Below are positions 1-10,460 of a DNA stretch of 64,000 bases, in pieces. Location of the stretch: the NCBI GenBank assembly GCA_964019655.1, contig CAXHTR010000008.1:372001-436000 (forward strand), written 5' to 3'. Every line of letters starts with the position of its first letter. The stretch's first letter is position 1. The position numbers and the translations under genes were made by a program. The stretch is from Perkinsela sp. pyNocScin1 (taxonomy: Eukaryota > Euglenozoa > Kinetoplastea > Prokinetoplastida > Perkinselidae). The notes below the pieces were generated by a model. The model ran no database searches. It worked only from the letters and a program-made list of their open reading frames with translations, and was not told where the DNA came from.

Positions 1-1599
1 CTCCGACGAGACACTCAGCCCGTAATTGTTCGAGCTGATTTCTTTTTCCTGTGCGTAATTGTTTTCCTGATTCACATTACCCACTAATCTTTTTGAAAAC
101 TCGTCGAAGTCTTCAATTATGTCATCAGAGCACCAACGAGGCTTCTCACCAACTGATAATGACCTCTTGAGAAGAGAATTGCATGGCACATTTTCTTTGA
201 TATCCTGCGAGGAACGTAAAGAATCCAGGAAGCCGAGAAGAAGATTTTCCATGGGCTGAGAGCATTCGAAGCTATCGCGTGCATTTTCCGGGATTTGTTC
301 AGTACGATCGGTCAGCGAGTGCATGGAGAGATAAAATTTGGTCAATGCCGCAAGAGTCACGCCATTCTTTTTTTTGCGACTGCTATGACTATCCTGCAGC
401 ATTGCCAATGTCCGCATCAGTTCAGGGACATCAAGAAGGTCTCGGATTTTCATGAGAATCACCGAGGATGATTGATTTATATCAGCTACTGCAACCAAGG
501 GCATTCTTATGTCAAAATGGTTAATGATTCGATTCATCTCTTCGTTGTCGTAAGCTGAATCTTGCTGAGAAAGGTTATCATCGTGAATGATTGTGTATGC
601 TCTTATGCAGTCTTCGAGAGAATCAAAATCGAAATTCTCCCTCATGACCGAGAATATGTCCTCAGAACATATGGAAATTCCAGAGTACCTGGTATACGAA
701 GAAACTTTCAATGAAGGCGCAGAGTCACTTTTAACCAAAGCTGAAGCTCGTAGAGTTGCATGCTTCCAAAAACTTTGCCCAATGTGCATATACGACCTGG
801 ATATGTCGATTTTTCCCGACTTTATACCATGTTTGCCCTTGGTACTCATACTTTTACCAAAAAGCCCGGGGTATGACACTTTTCCGAGTAGGTAGCACCC
901 GTTTTCTGTTGATACTGTGGTGAAGCAATCATCATTTTTCACGTGCATTGCAGCTGCAGTTGACTCGCTAGATCCCGAGCGTATCTGAGAGACATATTGG
1001 GTCCCGATCATGGTGCTTAGAAGCTTTGGGTTTTGAATTCGCTCAGTTAGATGATGCTGGATTTCCTTGCGAAGATTCTTGTACTTGAACAGAAGTGTAT
1101 CACCTTCTAAAAAAACAAAGTCATGCAAGTTATTTCTCTGCGCCTTCTCTGCTATTTGAGGCTTTTTATTGGGTGAAAGAAGCCACGACATCATACTTGG
1201 ATTGTTTCCGATTTCTCGAAGAGCATCACCCAACGTCGAGCATCTGCTCGATGCTGATCGATGAACATAGATTATGGGTTTGGCCTTATCTAGATTAACA
1301 GATTCGCGTGAAAATTCGCTTACAGAACCATATTTCGTTGAAATATATCTATCGATGGCCTCGGAGAAGCTAGCGCAAAATAGCATGATACGGTTAATTC
1401 CGTTGTTGAGAAGAAAAGAAATGATTTCGTCTATGAGGAGAGTAACTGTGATAGTCGTTCCCCCATTCGGTCCTTTCCCAGATGTATTTTCACGAGTATT
1501 CGCTGGTACAAGGGAAAGAGGAAATCCACGAGGTAAGTTCTGATTTCCAGCTCCAAGGAAATTGCAGAGAACCAAAGCAGATAAATCACTCTCTTCCAT
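1..1599 (-). CDS. EIF2B5: Translation initiation factor eIF2B epsilon subunit, N-terminal part (runs off left edge)
   Basis: An open frame of 533 codons starts at ATG 1599 and reaches base 1 without a stop, so the C-terminus is outside the window. Residues about 5-205 fit the nucleotidyltransferase-like domain of eIF2B epsilon: a helix followed by NGINRIMLFCA (66-76), LGDALRE (123-129) and DFVFLEGDT (160-168). Residues about 307-332 fit the family block I-x-IC...NFD (GISICSEDIF then ENFDFDSLED). The hexapeptide left-handed helix and the catalytic W2/HEAT domain should lie beyond the edge. eIF2B is the guanine nucleotide exchange factor for eIF2 in the cytoplasm; epsilon is the catalytic subunit. 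The N-terminal sugar-nucleotide motif is not preserved, as is usual for eIF2B. It is the first gene of a minus block that diverges from the gene at 1866. Assignment rests on recalled family pattern; the reading frame itself is certain. Confidence 0.75.
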   Translation of the reverse strand, partial: MEESDLSALVLCNFLGAGNQNLPRGFPLSLVPANTRENTSGKGPNGGTTITVTLLIDEIISFLLNNGINRIMLFCASFSEAIDRYISTKYGSVSEFSRESVNLDKAKPIIYVHRSASSRCSTLGDALREIGNNPSMMSWLLSPNKKPQIAEKAQRNNLHDFVFLEGDTLLFKYKNLRKEIQHHLTERIQNPKLLSTMIGTQYVSQIRSGSSESTAAAMHVKNDDCFTTVSTENGCYLLGKVSYPGLFGKSMSTKGKHGIKSGKIDISRSYMHIGQSFWKHATLRASALVKSDSAPSLKVSSYTRYSGISICSEDIFSVMRENFDFDSLEDCIRAYTIIHDDNLSQQDSAYDNEEMNRIINHFDIRMPLVAVADINQSSSVILMKIRDLLDVPELMRTLAMLQDSHSSRKKKNGVTLAALTKFYLSMHSLTDRTEQIPENARDSFECSQPMENLLLGFLDSLRSSQDIKENVPCNSLLKRSLSVGEKPRWCSDDIIEDFDEFSKRLVGNVNQENNYAQEKEISSNNYGLSVSSE

Positions 1600-1865
1600 T
1601 TTCGTACAGAACAAAAAGATTTACAAAATGGACTTAATAGCGGGTAATTTCGTGCTGGAAAAATAAGCTTTTGATCCCAATGATGGGCCCAAGCGAATAC
1701 CAAAGTCATATGCATTACGTCTTCGTGTACACGTAGGAATTCTTATGCTAATTTCTTGGGGTTTTCTCCATTAAAATTATTCATGAAAAATTTTCATGTC
1801 ATTACATTTGTGTCACTACAATACGAGCAATGTCGATCAAATGATAAATAAGAAAAATCATATTG
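1600..1865. promoter_or_regulatory. Divergent strand-switch region
   Basis: A 266-base AT-rich gap separates the minus-strand eIF2B epsilon gene from the plus block beginning at 1866. In kinetoplastids divergent strand switches are the usual sites of RNA polymerase II initiation, so this is the candidate start region for both blocks; that role is inferred. It holds a perfect palindrome at 1782-1798. AAATAAG just upstream of 1866 supplies an AG for trans-splicing. Confidence 0.5.
1782..1798. repeat. Perfect inverted repeat, 8-bp arms
   Basis: CATGAAAA, one A, TTTTCATG form a 17-base palindrome in the divergent strand-switch region. It could be a protein-binding site or a chance feature of AT-rich DNA. 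Confidence 0.6.
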
Positions 1866-3575
1866 ATGCCACCTGAAATTATCGACGAACTACGAAGTTT
1901 AGGTAAAAAAATGCCTGATCATCGCACACTGAAGTGTATTATCAATCAATTGAAGGAACAACGTATAGATATACCTAGCGATTTGATGGCTCATGTGACA
2001 AGTTCGGGCTATAGCGCAGGCTTCTACGCGGATGTCGTGAGCTTGTTCTTGATAAAGTTCAACTCCTCTCAACATCTATCGGTCAGCCTCAACGCTGTTG
2101 AGCCTGTCATCGAATGTGCCTACCAAATGAAGTCACCCGGGTCTATCTTGCAGATAATCAAAGCTATTGAAAACAAATCAAGCTTTGAAAATGTTTTCCT
2201 TATTGCAGTGAAAGCTGTATGGAGATGCATATTAGTTGAGCGTGAAGAGACACAAGGAACATCATGGCTTACGAATACAAAGGCTTTACTATCGCTCGTC
2301 TTCAATATTATAGGGTTCAAAAAAATAATGAACCTTTCTGGTGAAGCGGTGTTTCTTACTGCGAAGGAGGAAGAAAGCGAAGTTTCTATGATGTTGCGTA
2401 AATTTGAAAGATTCTGTGTGTATGATACAGATCGGGGGGAGTGCGAAATATACTGGAATTTGTCTGAACATGTATCACAAGGAAATGTTAATTCACTGTG
2501 CAATCCGTATGCATCATGCTTATTTTTAAGGAGCTGTCGCGAAAACCAAGATACGAGCAAAGCCATTGTGTACTTAGAAAAGTATAAAGCGCATATATGC
2601 CCGGATGACATTCCTGACGACCGTGTACTTACTGCGTTTTGCCAGGTATCATCGAATCCTGATCATACTAACAGATGTGTTGTAGAAATTTCTCACTGGA
2701 TTGACAAGGGATATACGCTCTCAACTCAATCCATACAAAGCATCATTCGTATCGCTCTCAGAGCAAAGGAAAGCAAATTACTCTTGAAAATACTGCATAT
2801 GGCCGAAGCCAGTGAACTTAATGGCTCTGAAAGCACCGCATTTGAGATTCTGCGTGCATTAGCTAAGATACCCTATGCAGGATTTCATGATGTTTTGAAA
2901 AAATATGCCAATGATCATCCTAAATCTGCTAGTATAGGTTCATATGAAGTTGCTACACTAGCGATCTGGCTGCCTAAATGTGTGCATGCAAATTTGTACC
3001 GTAACCTCGTCGAAAATTTCATCGAGAAAGGCAAAAGCTTCCACCAAGATGACGTGATCCTCTCACTTCTTGAGTTTTTCTCCAGGTATCAAGGCCTGAA
3101 GTTTCTCGAAGTGTACCTAAAAGCTAAAGAGCTTGGTTTTTCCCGAATGCAGTGGGTTATATTGCTACTTCGATGGACAGAAATCTCACTTTATGCTCGC
3201 TCTGACGACGATGTAAAATTTGCTATCTCCGAAGCCATGTCACAGACGTATAGAACAGATGGTGAGAAGAGATCGGTAAAGCCATCGATTCATCTGCTTT
3301 CTTCGTGCCAAAAGACGTTTTTCTCCAAATCTGCGGAGTATCATGCTGCTGATCTTACTTCAGTGTACAAGAACAGATTTGAGTTTCTCAAAGATTTTTC
3401 TCTGCATTACGACTCTTCAAAAGCTGAAAAAACTACACCTTTGGTAGACCCAAAGCTTCGTGAAAAGTCTATGATAAATGTTCATAGAGGTATGATTCAG
3501 CGAAATCAGCACTTCAAAGCGAACTTGGCACACCGCTTTAAGCTTATGATGCGGAATCTCCAATGGCTCCACTAA
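1866..3575 (+). CDS. Unrecognised alpha-helical repeat protein (569 aa)
   Basis: This is the first gene of a six-gene plus block. An in-frame TTG precedes, but the first ATG is at 1866, shortly after an AG at the end of AAATAAG. The protein is composed of amphipathic helices throughout, with stretches of PPR-like spacing, for example around FIEKGKSFHQDDVILSLLEF in the last third, and a basic C-terminus ending in RFKLMMRNLQWLH. No catalytic motif, membrane segment or clear targeting peptide is visible. It lies directly upstream of two other large helical-repeat genes (3652 and 5113) with gaps of about 80-100 bases, which suggests but does not prove a shared job. Kinetoplastids have many divergent PPR and helical-repeat proteins in mitochondrial RNA processing and mitoribosome assembly; placing this protein there is a guess. 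The ORF length makes the gene call firm, the function unknown. Confidence 0.8.
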   Translation: MPPEIIDELRSLGKKMPDHRTLKCIINQLKEQRIDIPSDLMAHVTSSGYSAGFYADVVSLFLIKFNSSQHLSVSLNAVEPVIECAYQMKSPGSILQIIKAIENKSSFENVFLIAVKAVWRCILVEREETQGTSWLTNTKALLSLVFNIIGFKKIMNLSGEAVFLTAKEEESEVSMMLRKFERFCVYDTDRGECEIYWNLSEHVSQGNVNSLCNPYASCLFLRSCRENQDTSKAIVYLEKYKAHICPDDIPDDRVLTAFCQVSSNPDHTNRCVVEISHWIDKGYTLSTQSIQSIIRIALRAKESKLLLKILHMAEASELNGSESTAFEILRALAKIPYAGFHDVLKKYANDHPKSASIGSYEVATLAIWLPKCVHANLYRNLVENFIEKGKSFHQDDVILSLLEFFSRYQGLKFLEVYLKAKELGFSRMQWVILLLRWTEISLYARSDDDVKFAISEAMSQTYRTDGEKRSVKPSIHLLSSCQKTFFSKSAEYHAADLTSVYKNRFEFLKDFSLHYDSSKAEKTTPLVDPKLREKSMINVHRGMIQRNQHFKANLAHRFKLMMRNLQWLH

Positions 3576-3651
3576 TCTCCAGCATACAAAACGGTGTTTC
3601 GCGTCGCATATCATCATATGTGTATAAATCATTTATCAGTTTTCTAGTAGA

Positions 3652-5010
3652 ATGTTTGTACGATGTCTTAAAACGTTGGTCACCTCCAGTAGACTTTCAA
3701 GTCCTACGACAGGATCAGTGAACGTTGCCGGATCTATAAGGGCCAAAATAGGAAAGGCCACATTGCCCCAAGTTTTGCATTCTCGTACCTATGACAAACT
3801 GCGTTTATTAGTAGTCAACTTTTTGCATGATAAATCGGAGGCGACAAAATTCAGAGCATTGAGCACACTTAATGGCATTGTAATGAAGGTCGAGGACCCA
3901 GGTGAAATCAAGCTTCTGAGTGAAGTCTATACAACTCTGCAGGCAGAATCAATGATGCCAGCTAAAGCCAAGGAAACTGTTATTGCCGGCGAAGAAAATG
4001 AGACATTGAAGTTCATAGAATCAAGCATACTTTCTCTTTCTTCGCTTCACGATAGATTTGAAAAGGAAAGAAGCTCAATAGCTCCGAAGACTCTCAAAGA
4101 AATTACGAAACATACCGAAGATCCCATGTATGAGCTCGCGCAGTATGTTTCATCGATCAGCGTCGTCGCGTTCACTACATTGCTCACGAAGTTTACAAGC
4201 ATTGCTGATAGCTATTGCTTTGAGAGCCGGGCCTTGAGTATTCTATTGAAAGAAATAAAGAAGAGGGTTGTCAAAGATGGAGGACAGGGTTATATTTGGA
4301 TGCACGTGATTCGTGTTCTCATGCTTTCGAAAGATTTCGACTTAGCTTTCTTGATCAAAGGTTCTGGCAAAGTTAAGGCTTGTGTACACAAGCTTGATTT
4401 TTTATCATGCCTACGTACGTTTGAATACGCTCTCTCGTGCACCGGTTTTGAAGATTTTGATCTCTTTGTATCATTCTTTAAAAGGCTAAAGGAAACGCTT
4501 GCTGATTCACCATCCAATTGTCTTCACAGAGTTTACCAAGTCATCACTATGACAGGAATATACCATGTTCCGCTTGTGCATCATCTAAATCAGCGATATC
4601 GATTAGCATTCAACAATTATTCTCTTGAAGCCAATGTCATGGTGCTTGATTGTCTTCTTTCTTCGCCATCTTCCTTTTCTCCTCGTGTTCTCGGAATCGA
4701 AGAGAAGAATTTCCATAAAGGGTCCATCAAAGACCCGCAATTGATTATTCGATTGATGGATATAATTCTACTGTCCATCGAAACCTTGCCTGTATCTGAC
4801 GCCATGAAAATTCGGCAAGCAAAGCGACTCTGCTGGTGCCTTGAACAGCCAGAAGTGCTTCATCTAGATATTCGAAAAGACCTTATCCACAAACTATCGC
4901 AAACAATTCTTGTTTGGCTCGTAGCTCACCGAACCAATCCGCTTATAGACAATCTTTTGATACAGAGAGTTTCTGACCTCGTTTGGAAGAATAGGCAACT
5001 CTTTGTTTAG
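3652..5010 (+). CDS. Unrecognised helical protein with mitochondrial-type N-terminus (452 aa)
   Basis: ATG 3652 follows a pyrimidine stretch and TTTTCTAG by four bases, a strong trans-splice acceptor. The first 50 residues lack acidic residues and are rich in Arg, Lys, Ser and Thr (MFVRCLKTLVTSSRLSS...), typical of a mitochondrial presequence. The remainder is predicted alpha-helical without cysteine motifs or membrane spans. No family was recognised. It sits between two other large helical-repeat genes. A mitochondrial RNA-binding or ribosome-assembly role is plausible from context but not shown. Confidence 0.8.
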   Translation: MFVRCLKTLVTSSRLSSPTTGSVNVAGSIRAKIGKATLPQVLHSRTYDKLRLLVVNFLHDKSEATKFRALSTLNGIVMKVEDPGEIKLLSEVYTTLQAESMMPAKAKETVIAGEENETLKFIESSILSLSSLHDRFEKERSSIAPKTLKEITKHTEDPMYELAQYVSSISVVAFTTLLTKFTSIADSYCFESRALSILLKEIKKRVVKDGGQGYIWMHVIRVLMLSKDFDLAFLIKGSGKVKACVHKLDFLSCLRTFEYALSCTGFEDFDLFVSFFKRLKETLADSPSNCLHRVYQVITMTGIYHVPLVHHLNQRYRLAFNNYSLEANVMVLDCLLSSPSSFSPRVLGIEEKNFHKGSIKDPQLIIRLMDIILLSIETLPVSDAMKIRQAKRLCWCLEQPEVLHLDIRKDLIHKLSQTILVWLVAHRTNPLIDNLLIQRVSDLVWKNRQLFV

Positions 5011-5112
5011 GCAGGAGCATGTCCATGTTACGTGCATTGGCGAATCTCAATGAATCATCTCTTTTGTAATAGATAATCTTAAGAATGAGGTGAACCACAG
5101 CTTCAAATATAC

Positions 5113-8100
5113 ATGCGAACCCATGCTCGGCACTCCGCTGCCAAACTTCAAAGAATTCAGGACAACAATTCATATGCTAAAGATCTGGTGCAAAAGTCTG
5201 CGAAGGTAGAGTGTATTTCACCCATTCGTATGCACAACACGCCGTTTATCGCCGATGATACCGAGTCCAACCTTTGGCAAAGAATCTCGTGCAGTTTGTA
5301 CATGGACTTTTCCCACAGAAGTGTTGATTGTTCCCATTTTCTGAAATTTTGCCATTATGGCAACGGTCGTCGAGTTTTGCCAGAGGCTCTTGGACTAGTA
5401 GCACAGAAAATATCAAAATATGCATCGGATCGCACTTTCAAAAGCAAAATTAACAGCATCGGTGAATTGACAGAAAAAAGCTTCATTTCATTTATCACTA
5501 ACCAGAGAACAAGCCTTAACAAGCGACATTGTCTCGCTTTTTTGGGCATTTTGAAACATAAGAGGTACTCAAAAAACAAGGATCATTTGTGTGCTTTAGT
5601 AAGCCCGATTTTATCATCCGCAGCTCTTCTAGAGCTTCGTCAAGATAAAAAAGACGGTACTTTTGCAGAAAATGAAAACAGCTCTCGGGCTTCATGGAAA
5701 GATGTTCTCAGGATGCATGCAGATTTCCTCAAAGAGTCGGTCATGGATTCTGCTATGCATACTCGCATCGATAATGCGACGAGTTTTACGAAGAAGTCCA
5801 TACGGGAAATATTTCAGCAGGGTTTGAAACCCGAAAGAAGCGCTTCAACATCACTAGATAGCAAAAAGCTCTGTGAGCTACTCGGGTTGAACAGCGATGT
5901 AGTTTTTCTTCTTGAGCCGCTCGGTTTCCTCTCGAGCGCGAAAGGTCCCCAGACTGCTGACTCGCTCTGTGAATCAAAGATTCGATGGAGTGTCAATGTG
6001 TTCCATGCCGTTGTTCAAGCGCTTATCAATACCTTTGAATCCGGAGACTCTATCACTAAAACTTCCAACTTTTGTCTCAGCTTTCTTGATCACCTTTTCA
6101 CCTTGCATTTTGCTCAAGGAACACTCACACCTTTGCTTGCTGAGCTCATTGCCAAGGCTCAAGAAAATGAAGGTCCAATGACCAATATCAAGATGGCTGC
6201 TTACCGGTGGATAAACAGGCTCACCGATCCTTCGAGTGATCTGATGCAGGCTCAGTTATATTTTGCTTTGCCATGCACCAATCAATTGTCCACCTTGCGT
6301 TTTGATTCAGTCTTTCTTGATGCACAGAAAGACTCAAACTTTATTTCAACGCTTTGCAGAACACTTTTTAGCTACAATAGCGACTCAAAGGCTTTGATAG
6401 CACTTTCTGATATTCTGCTGAAGTCATGTGCGGATATTCGAAAGCATGAATTGTTCCCAGTATTGGTACTGTGTGGGTCCAACTCTACTTACTTAAAAAT
6501 CACAAGCGATGTACTTGGGCATTGTGCTTCCATTGCTGTGGAGAGAAGATGGGCATCTTTGGGAGTTCATATCGTCAAGCACTTTCCTAGAGCGCTTGAT
6601 AGCGCAACGCTTCGTAAATTCTTTTTGCTTGCGCGAACAAAGGGGACGTACACACTTTCCTTTGTGAAAGCATTATCGGATGAATGTCCTAGTCTATCCA
6701 TTTCAGAGTATACAACTCTGCTCCGTACGCTACTCAGTAGCGAAAGCATCCCTATTCGCGATGTTTACGCTGGTATTGCCAAAGTGCGGTCACTTATGGA
6801 CAAACGCTGGATGGTTATGACGCCGTCAGCTTTTTTATCTATCTTTTCCAAGATTGATGAAACGCGTTTTTCCACCACCCGGTGGGAAGACAAGTCCATT
6901 TATAGAGAGATTACTTTTGCACTGGCGAGTATGTACCTCAAAATAAAACGAATTTATGAGAATGTCGATTGGCCTTACTGCTTTTTCTTGATGGCTAAAA
7001 ATTATCCAGACGGTGCAATGAAAAAGACCCTTCTTGCAGGCCTTTGGAGTGATTTTTATAGCTCTTCCCGTCGAAATCATGAAAGCAAGATATGGCGTAC
7101 TTTTGCGATATTTGACGACATGGAGCTTCCAAAGGGATATCGATATACGCCTAAAGACATGCCAAGTTCTAAAACATTGACATCTCTTGCCACCCGCCAT
7201 ATATACTGGAAAACTTACGATTCTTCCTTCGCTTTCTTTGCTTGCTCAGCGTACGGCATTCCTATTGCTTCGCTGATTCCTTTCTGTAGTGCGGATCAGC
7301 GCGCGTGGCAGCGAAAGTGTGCATCAGAAATAGTACATAAGCATACACATGTACAGAGCTCCTGTGATTCGTTTATCAGTGACTTTCGTGCTACACAACT
7401 GAAAGAAGTCCATTTTCGTCGAGTCCATTTCTATAAACTTATCCTAGCAGCATCTAAGCTTTCAACTGCGCTCAAGTCCGTGGCTGCCATACTGTCCGCA
7501 GGATACATGCTACTTCCGAAGGAGGTTGAGCATATTTTAAAGCTTCCTTCAAAAATGAACTGGTCGAAATCTCTGAGCTTACTCCAAACACTGCGCCAGC
7601 GCGAGCAGTGCGAAGTTGGTAGGTCGGACGCACTAGCGCACCACTTACTTCCCGCCAATCATAGACTTTGGACGGGTTATGAGAATGCTATCTGTGTGAA
7701 GAATACAAATTTTGATGCTGTCTCTATGAAGCATCGGCGAGCACTCAAGCGACGGGAGGTAGAAGAATCCATAAACGGGTTCATGTTTATATCCCCGATG
7801 CTGTGGTCCGAGGCATGCTCTCAATTTAACAGACTAATGGCTTCATCAGAGAGTATTTGTGGAGCCAACGCACTGAATCAGTTAGTTATTGCATGTATTG
7901 AACAGGGTGGTGATGTTTCACAGGTGTTTCAGATGTGCGAGCTCTACGCTCAGCACCGAAAAATGTTTCTGTACCCGGTCACTCTGGAGTATATGCTGCG
8001 TAATGCAACGTCCCTGACTCACCCCACAGCTTCCGCAATCGATACCTATATAAAAGCACATCATTTCAAAAATTTCTTATTTGAGCCACAAATACCTCTG

Positions 8101-10443
8101 CAGATCAAGTCCTGGGTACAATACATTGCATCAAATCGATCGGCTCTTTCACAATTTTCAAACGAAGACAAGGAGTTATCGCCGATCCTCAGGGATCATG
8201 CACTATCTATTGCTCAGCGAGTTTCCTTCGGAAGCGGTATGGCTTTAGTCGATGCACTTAAAAACAACACGGATGGCCTGAATCACTTGATCGGAGCACT
8301 GTCGACAGTTCATAATCAGCCAGCAGAGGTGAAACTTCTCTATTCACGCGCGGACAGCATTCATCTTGACTTTGTGGGAACGTTGCTGACAAAAAAGGCA
8401 GATATCAGTGCAACACTGACATACGCTCTAGCATCTTCACGGTGGAAAAAAGCGCTGTCGATGTTAGAAAGCTACTTTTCTTGTAAACTCTTTCAGATTG
8501 ACTCAGAAGCGTTTGTCGGCACCGATGAGGATGTTCATCAGGTAACACTTGTCATTAGACATCTATGGACGTTGGCAAGAAACGCACTGAGCGAAAGAAT
8601 AGGAAGCAAATTCCACCGCAACCAAGATATTGACCCAGCAGGACGTCTCTCATACGCATTTAATATAGACAGACTTTTGCAGCATTCGGCTGATAGGGCT
8701 CATAGATTCATGTCGCTGCTTGTCTCGCAAAGTACACACCCACGATCTGCATTTGGCTTCGTCCAGCTTGTTGCGTGTGAAAAGCGCTACTTTTTATCAA
8801 AGGATTTTTTCAATTTTTTGGCGAAGGCATGCGCTCAATCTGCGGTAGAAATCGCAGAGACCAACGCAGCGCTGAGTGCATCACATAGGAAGAATGTTTT
8901 TCTCGTTCTCTACAGCTCTTCTTTTTTTGTGGACGCGCTTGCAGTTGCAGACAAATTCCAAAGATCAGATCTTGAGGAGGCGGGTGATTTGTACAGCCGT
9001 GTACGCCGTGCGTGCGCTATGGCCCTGCCGGCACGCGGTAAAGCAGCGTGGAATACATACTGGAAGAGCCAATCCGCCGCGATTTTCGCGTCGTATATGT
9101 GCATTGAAGCGAGTCACGAAAAGAGCCTCGAGAAATGCCAAAAGCTGCTCATTGCAGCACTTCGAAATAGTGTTCCAACTGCATCCTTTCATCACTGCAT
9201 TGCCATACTAAATCAGCGCATGAAATCAAGTAAAGACTGGAAAGCGGCTAGCTCTTTTCTTTCCACAAAAATCTTAGAGACCGAAGGATATGATATGGGT
9301 GAATTTAAACATACGCTGGAGGCAATTGTAAACCAGCATCGAAATAAGGGTATGAGTCGGGAATCAGACAGATTAACTATACCAAGACAAGCTCCAGACA
9401 ATACCTTAGAATGTGCAGGTAGCATTTGTAAAGATCTTACTCTCCATGGTCGATCGAATATCTTCACGCAGTGTGTTCCGAGATCCCGTGACTTTCTGCC
9501 GATCATAGATGTCGTAACATTGCATGGGCTGATGCAGCAACTTTGTACGGATATACGAGGTAGCATGATCATAGGTTCTCATGTAGAAGGCATAATTCAT
9601 CGATTACAAAGTCTCATCGATGGCATTGATGTGCGGATAGGTACTGCCTTATCCCATCGCGGTGAGCGCGGTACAAGAACCCATTTTCCTCCAAGGCTTC
9701 GAAATGCACTTGAAATACTAAGTGTTACTAGCAACGCTGGTCAGACCCCCCTTGGTGCCAACTTTTTTCGCAAATTCGGTACTCATGTCAGCAAACCTGA
9801 TGTACTCATCAGAAAGGATGCTCGAGGCTTTGCATCGGAATGGCAGATGTACTTGGATTATTTTCTCCATCTTGATGCTCGGTTCCATGCACCATCTTTA
9901 ATTGATCACACGTTGAATACCCTGTACAAGTCTTGTAAAAGCAAACTGATTCCGCAATTCATAAAAGGTCTGCACCCTACAAAGCCGATCTACCTCCCAA
10001 GTGCAACGTGCGAACTCCTCCGTTTTTCGTGTGAGCTATTCAAGAAGTATGACACAGTAAAGTCAACAAAACTGTACAAAGAATGCCTGACATCGCTCAG
10101 CATCGAAGCCTACCTTCCGGCTCCGAGCACTCCCATTTATGTTTGGAAAGATCAGTGTGTATCTACCGACGACATGAGTAGTAGTGCACTCGAAGTCGAT
10201 GTTTTCGAAAGACAAATACGCGGAGATATGCCCGATGCAAATGTAGAGCTGCTCGTCAAAGAGGCACAAGAAGGACACCAGGCACACAACTTTTCGTTCC
10301 TCCTCGCGCTTTTTGAGCGCTGCTCGCAGAGAAACCAGCTGAAAGCACTTGCTCTTCAGGCACTCAAAACTTCTCTAGAAGTACGCCAGCCGTACGAAAA
10401 GGGTATTCTCAAAAAGTCATACACACTGATGAACTGTCTATAG
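5113..10443 (+). CDS. Giant helical-repeat (PPR-like) protein, 1776 aa
   Basis: A single 5.3-kb open frame starts at ATG 5113, 12 bases after an AG in AACCACAG. The N-terminus is basic (MRTHARHSAAKLQRIQ) and could be a targeting peptide. Long runs of helix pairs fill the whole protein; the clearest PPR-like unit reads NQLVIACIEQGGDVSQVFQM, about residues 919-938, matching the PPR pattern of a first helix ending in small/Gly residues and a second helix. No GTPase, helicase or nuclease motif was seen. Possible roles are a mitochondrial RNA-binding scaffold or mitoribosome assembly factor; alternatives include any HEAT/ARM scaffold. The frame has no internal break and the base composition matches its neighbours. 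Confidence 0.8.
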   Translation: MRTHARHSAAKLQRIQDNNSYAKDLVQKSAKVECISPIRMHNTPFIADDTESNLWQRISCSLYMDFSHRSVDCSHFLKFCHYGNGRRVLPEALGLVAQKISKYASDRTFKSKINSIGELTEKSFISFITNQRTSLNKRHCLAFLGILKHKRYSKNKDHLCALVSPILSSAALLELRQDKKDGTFAENENSSRASWKDVLRMHADFLKESVMDSAMHTRIDNATSFTKKSIREIFQQGLKPERSASTSLDSKKLCELLGLNSDVVFLLEPLGFLSSAKGPQTADSLCESKIRWSVNVFHAVVQALINTFESGDSITKTSNFCLSFLDHLFTLHFAQGTLTPLLAELIAKAQENEGPMTNIKMAAYRWINRLTDPSSDLMQAQLYFALPCTNQLSTLRFDSVFLDAQKDSNFISTLCRTLFSYNSDSKALIALSDILLKSCADIRKHELFPVLVLCGSNSTYLKITSDVLGHCASIAVERRWASLGVHIVKHFPRALDSATLRKFFLLARTKGTYTLSFVKALSDECPSLSISEYTTLLRTLLSSESIPIRDVYAGIAKVRSLMDKRWMVMTPSAFLSIFSKIDETRFSTTRWEDKSIYREITFALASMYLKIKRIYENVDWPYCFFLMAKNYPDGAMKKTLLAGLWSDFYSSSRRNHESKIWRTFAIFDDMELPKGYRYTPKDMPSSKTLTSLATRHIYWKTYDSSFAFFACSAYGIPIASLIPFCSADQRAWQRKCASEIVHKHTHVQSSCDSFISDFRATQLKEVHFRRVHFYKLILAASKLSTALKSVAAILSAGYMLLPKEVEHILKLPSKMNWSKSLSLLQTLRQREQCEVGRSDALAHHLLPANHRLWTGYENAICVKNTNFDAVSMKHRRALKRREVEESINGFMFISPMLWSEACSQFNRLMASSESICGANALNQLVIACIEQGGDVSQVFQMCELYAQHRKMFLYPVTLEYMLRNATSLTHPTASAIDTYIKAHHFKNFLFEPQIPLQIKSWVQYIASNRSALSQFSNEDKELSPILRDHALSIAQRVSFGSGMALVDALKNNTDGLNHLIGALSTVHNQPAEVKLLYSRADSIHLDFVGTLLTKKADISATLTYALASSRWKKALSMLESYFSCKLFQIDSEAFVGTDEDVHQVTLVIRHLWTLARNALSERIGSKFHRNQDIDPAGRLSYAFNIDRLLQHSADRAHRFMSLLVSQSTHPRSAFGFVQLVACEKRYFLSKDFFNFLAKACAQSAVEIAETNAALSASHRKNVFLVLYSSSFFVDALAVADKFQRSDLEEAGDLYSRVRRACAMALPARGKAAWNTYWKSQSAAIFASYMCIEASHEKSLEKCQKLLIAALRNSVPTASFHHCIAILNQRMKSSKDWKAASSFLSTKILETEGYDMGEFKHTLEAIVNQHRNKGMSRESDRLTIPRQAPDNTLECAGSICKDLTLHGRSNIFTQCVPRSRDFLPIIDVVTLHGLMQQLCTDIRGSMIIGSHVEGIIHRLQSLIDGIDVRIGTALSHRGERGTRTHFPPRLRNALEILSVTSNAGQTPLGANFFRKFGTHVSKPDVLIRKDARGFASEWQMYLDYFLHLDARFHAPSLIDHTLNTLYKSCKSKLIPQFIKGLHPTKPIYLPSATCELLRFSCELFKKYDTVKSTKLYKECLTSLSIEAYLPAPSTPIYVWKDQCVSTDDMSSSALEVDVFERQIRGDMPDANVELLVKEAQEGHQAHNFSFLLALFERCSQRNQLKALALQALKTSLEVRQPYEKGILKKSYTLMNCL

Positions 10444-10460
10444 ACTAAAAAGCTGATCTC

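Noticed and set aside
587-895. 102-codon plus ORF near the left edge
   Set aside because: Lies antisense to the uninterrupted eIF2B epsilon frame, which has clear family motifs.
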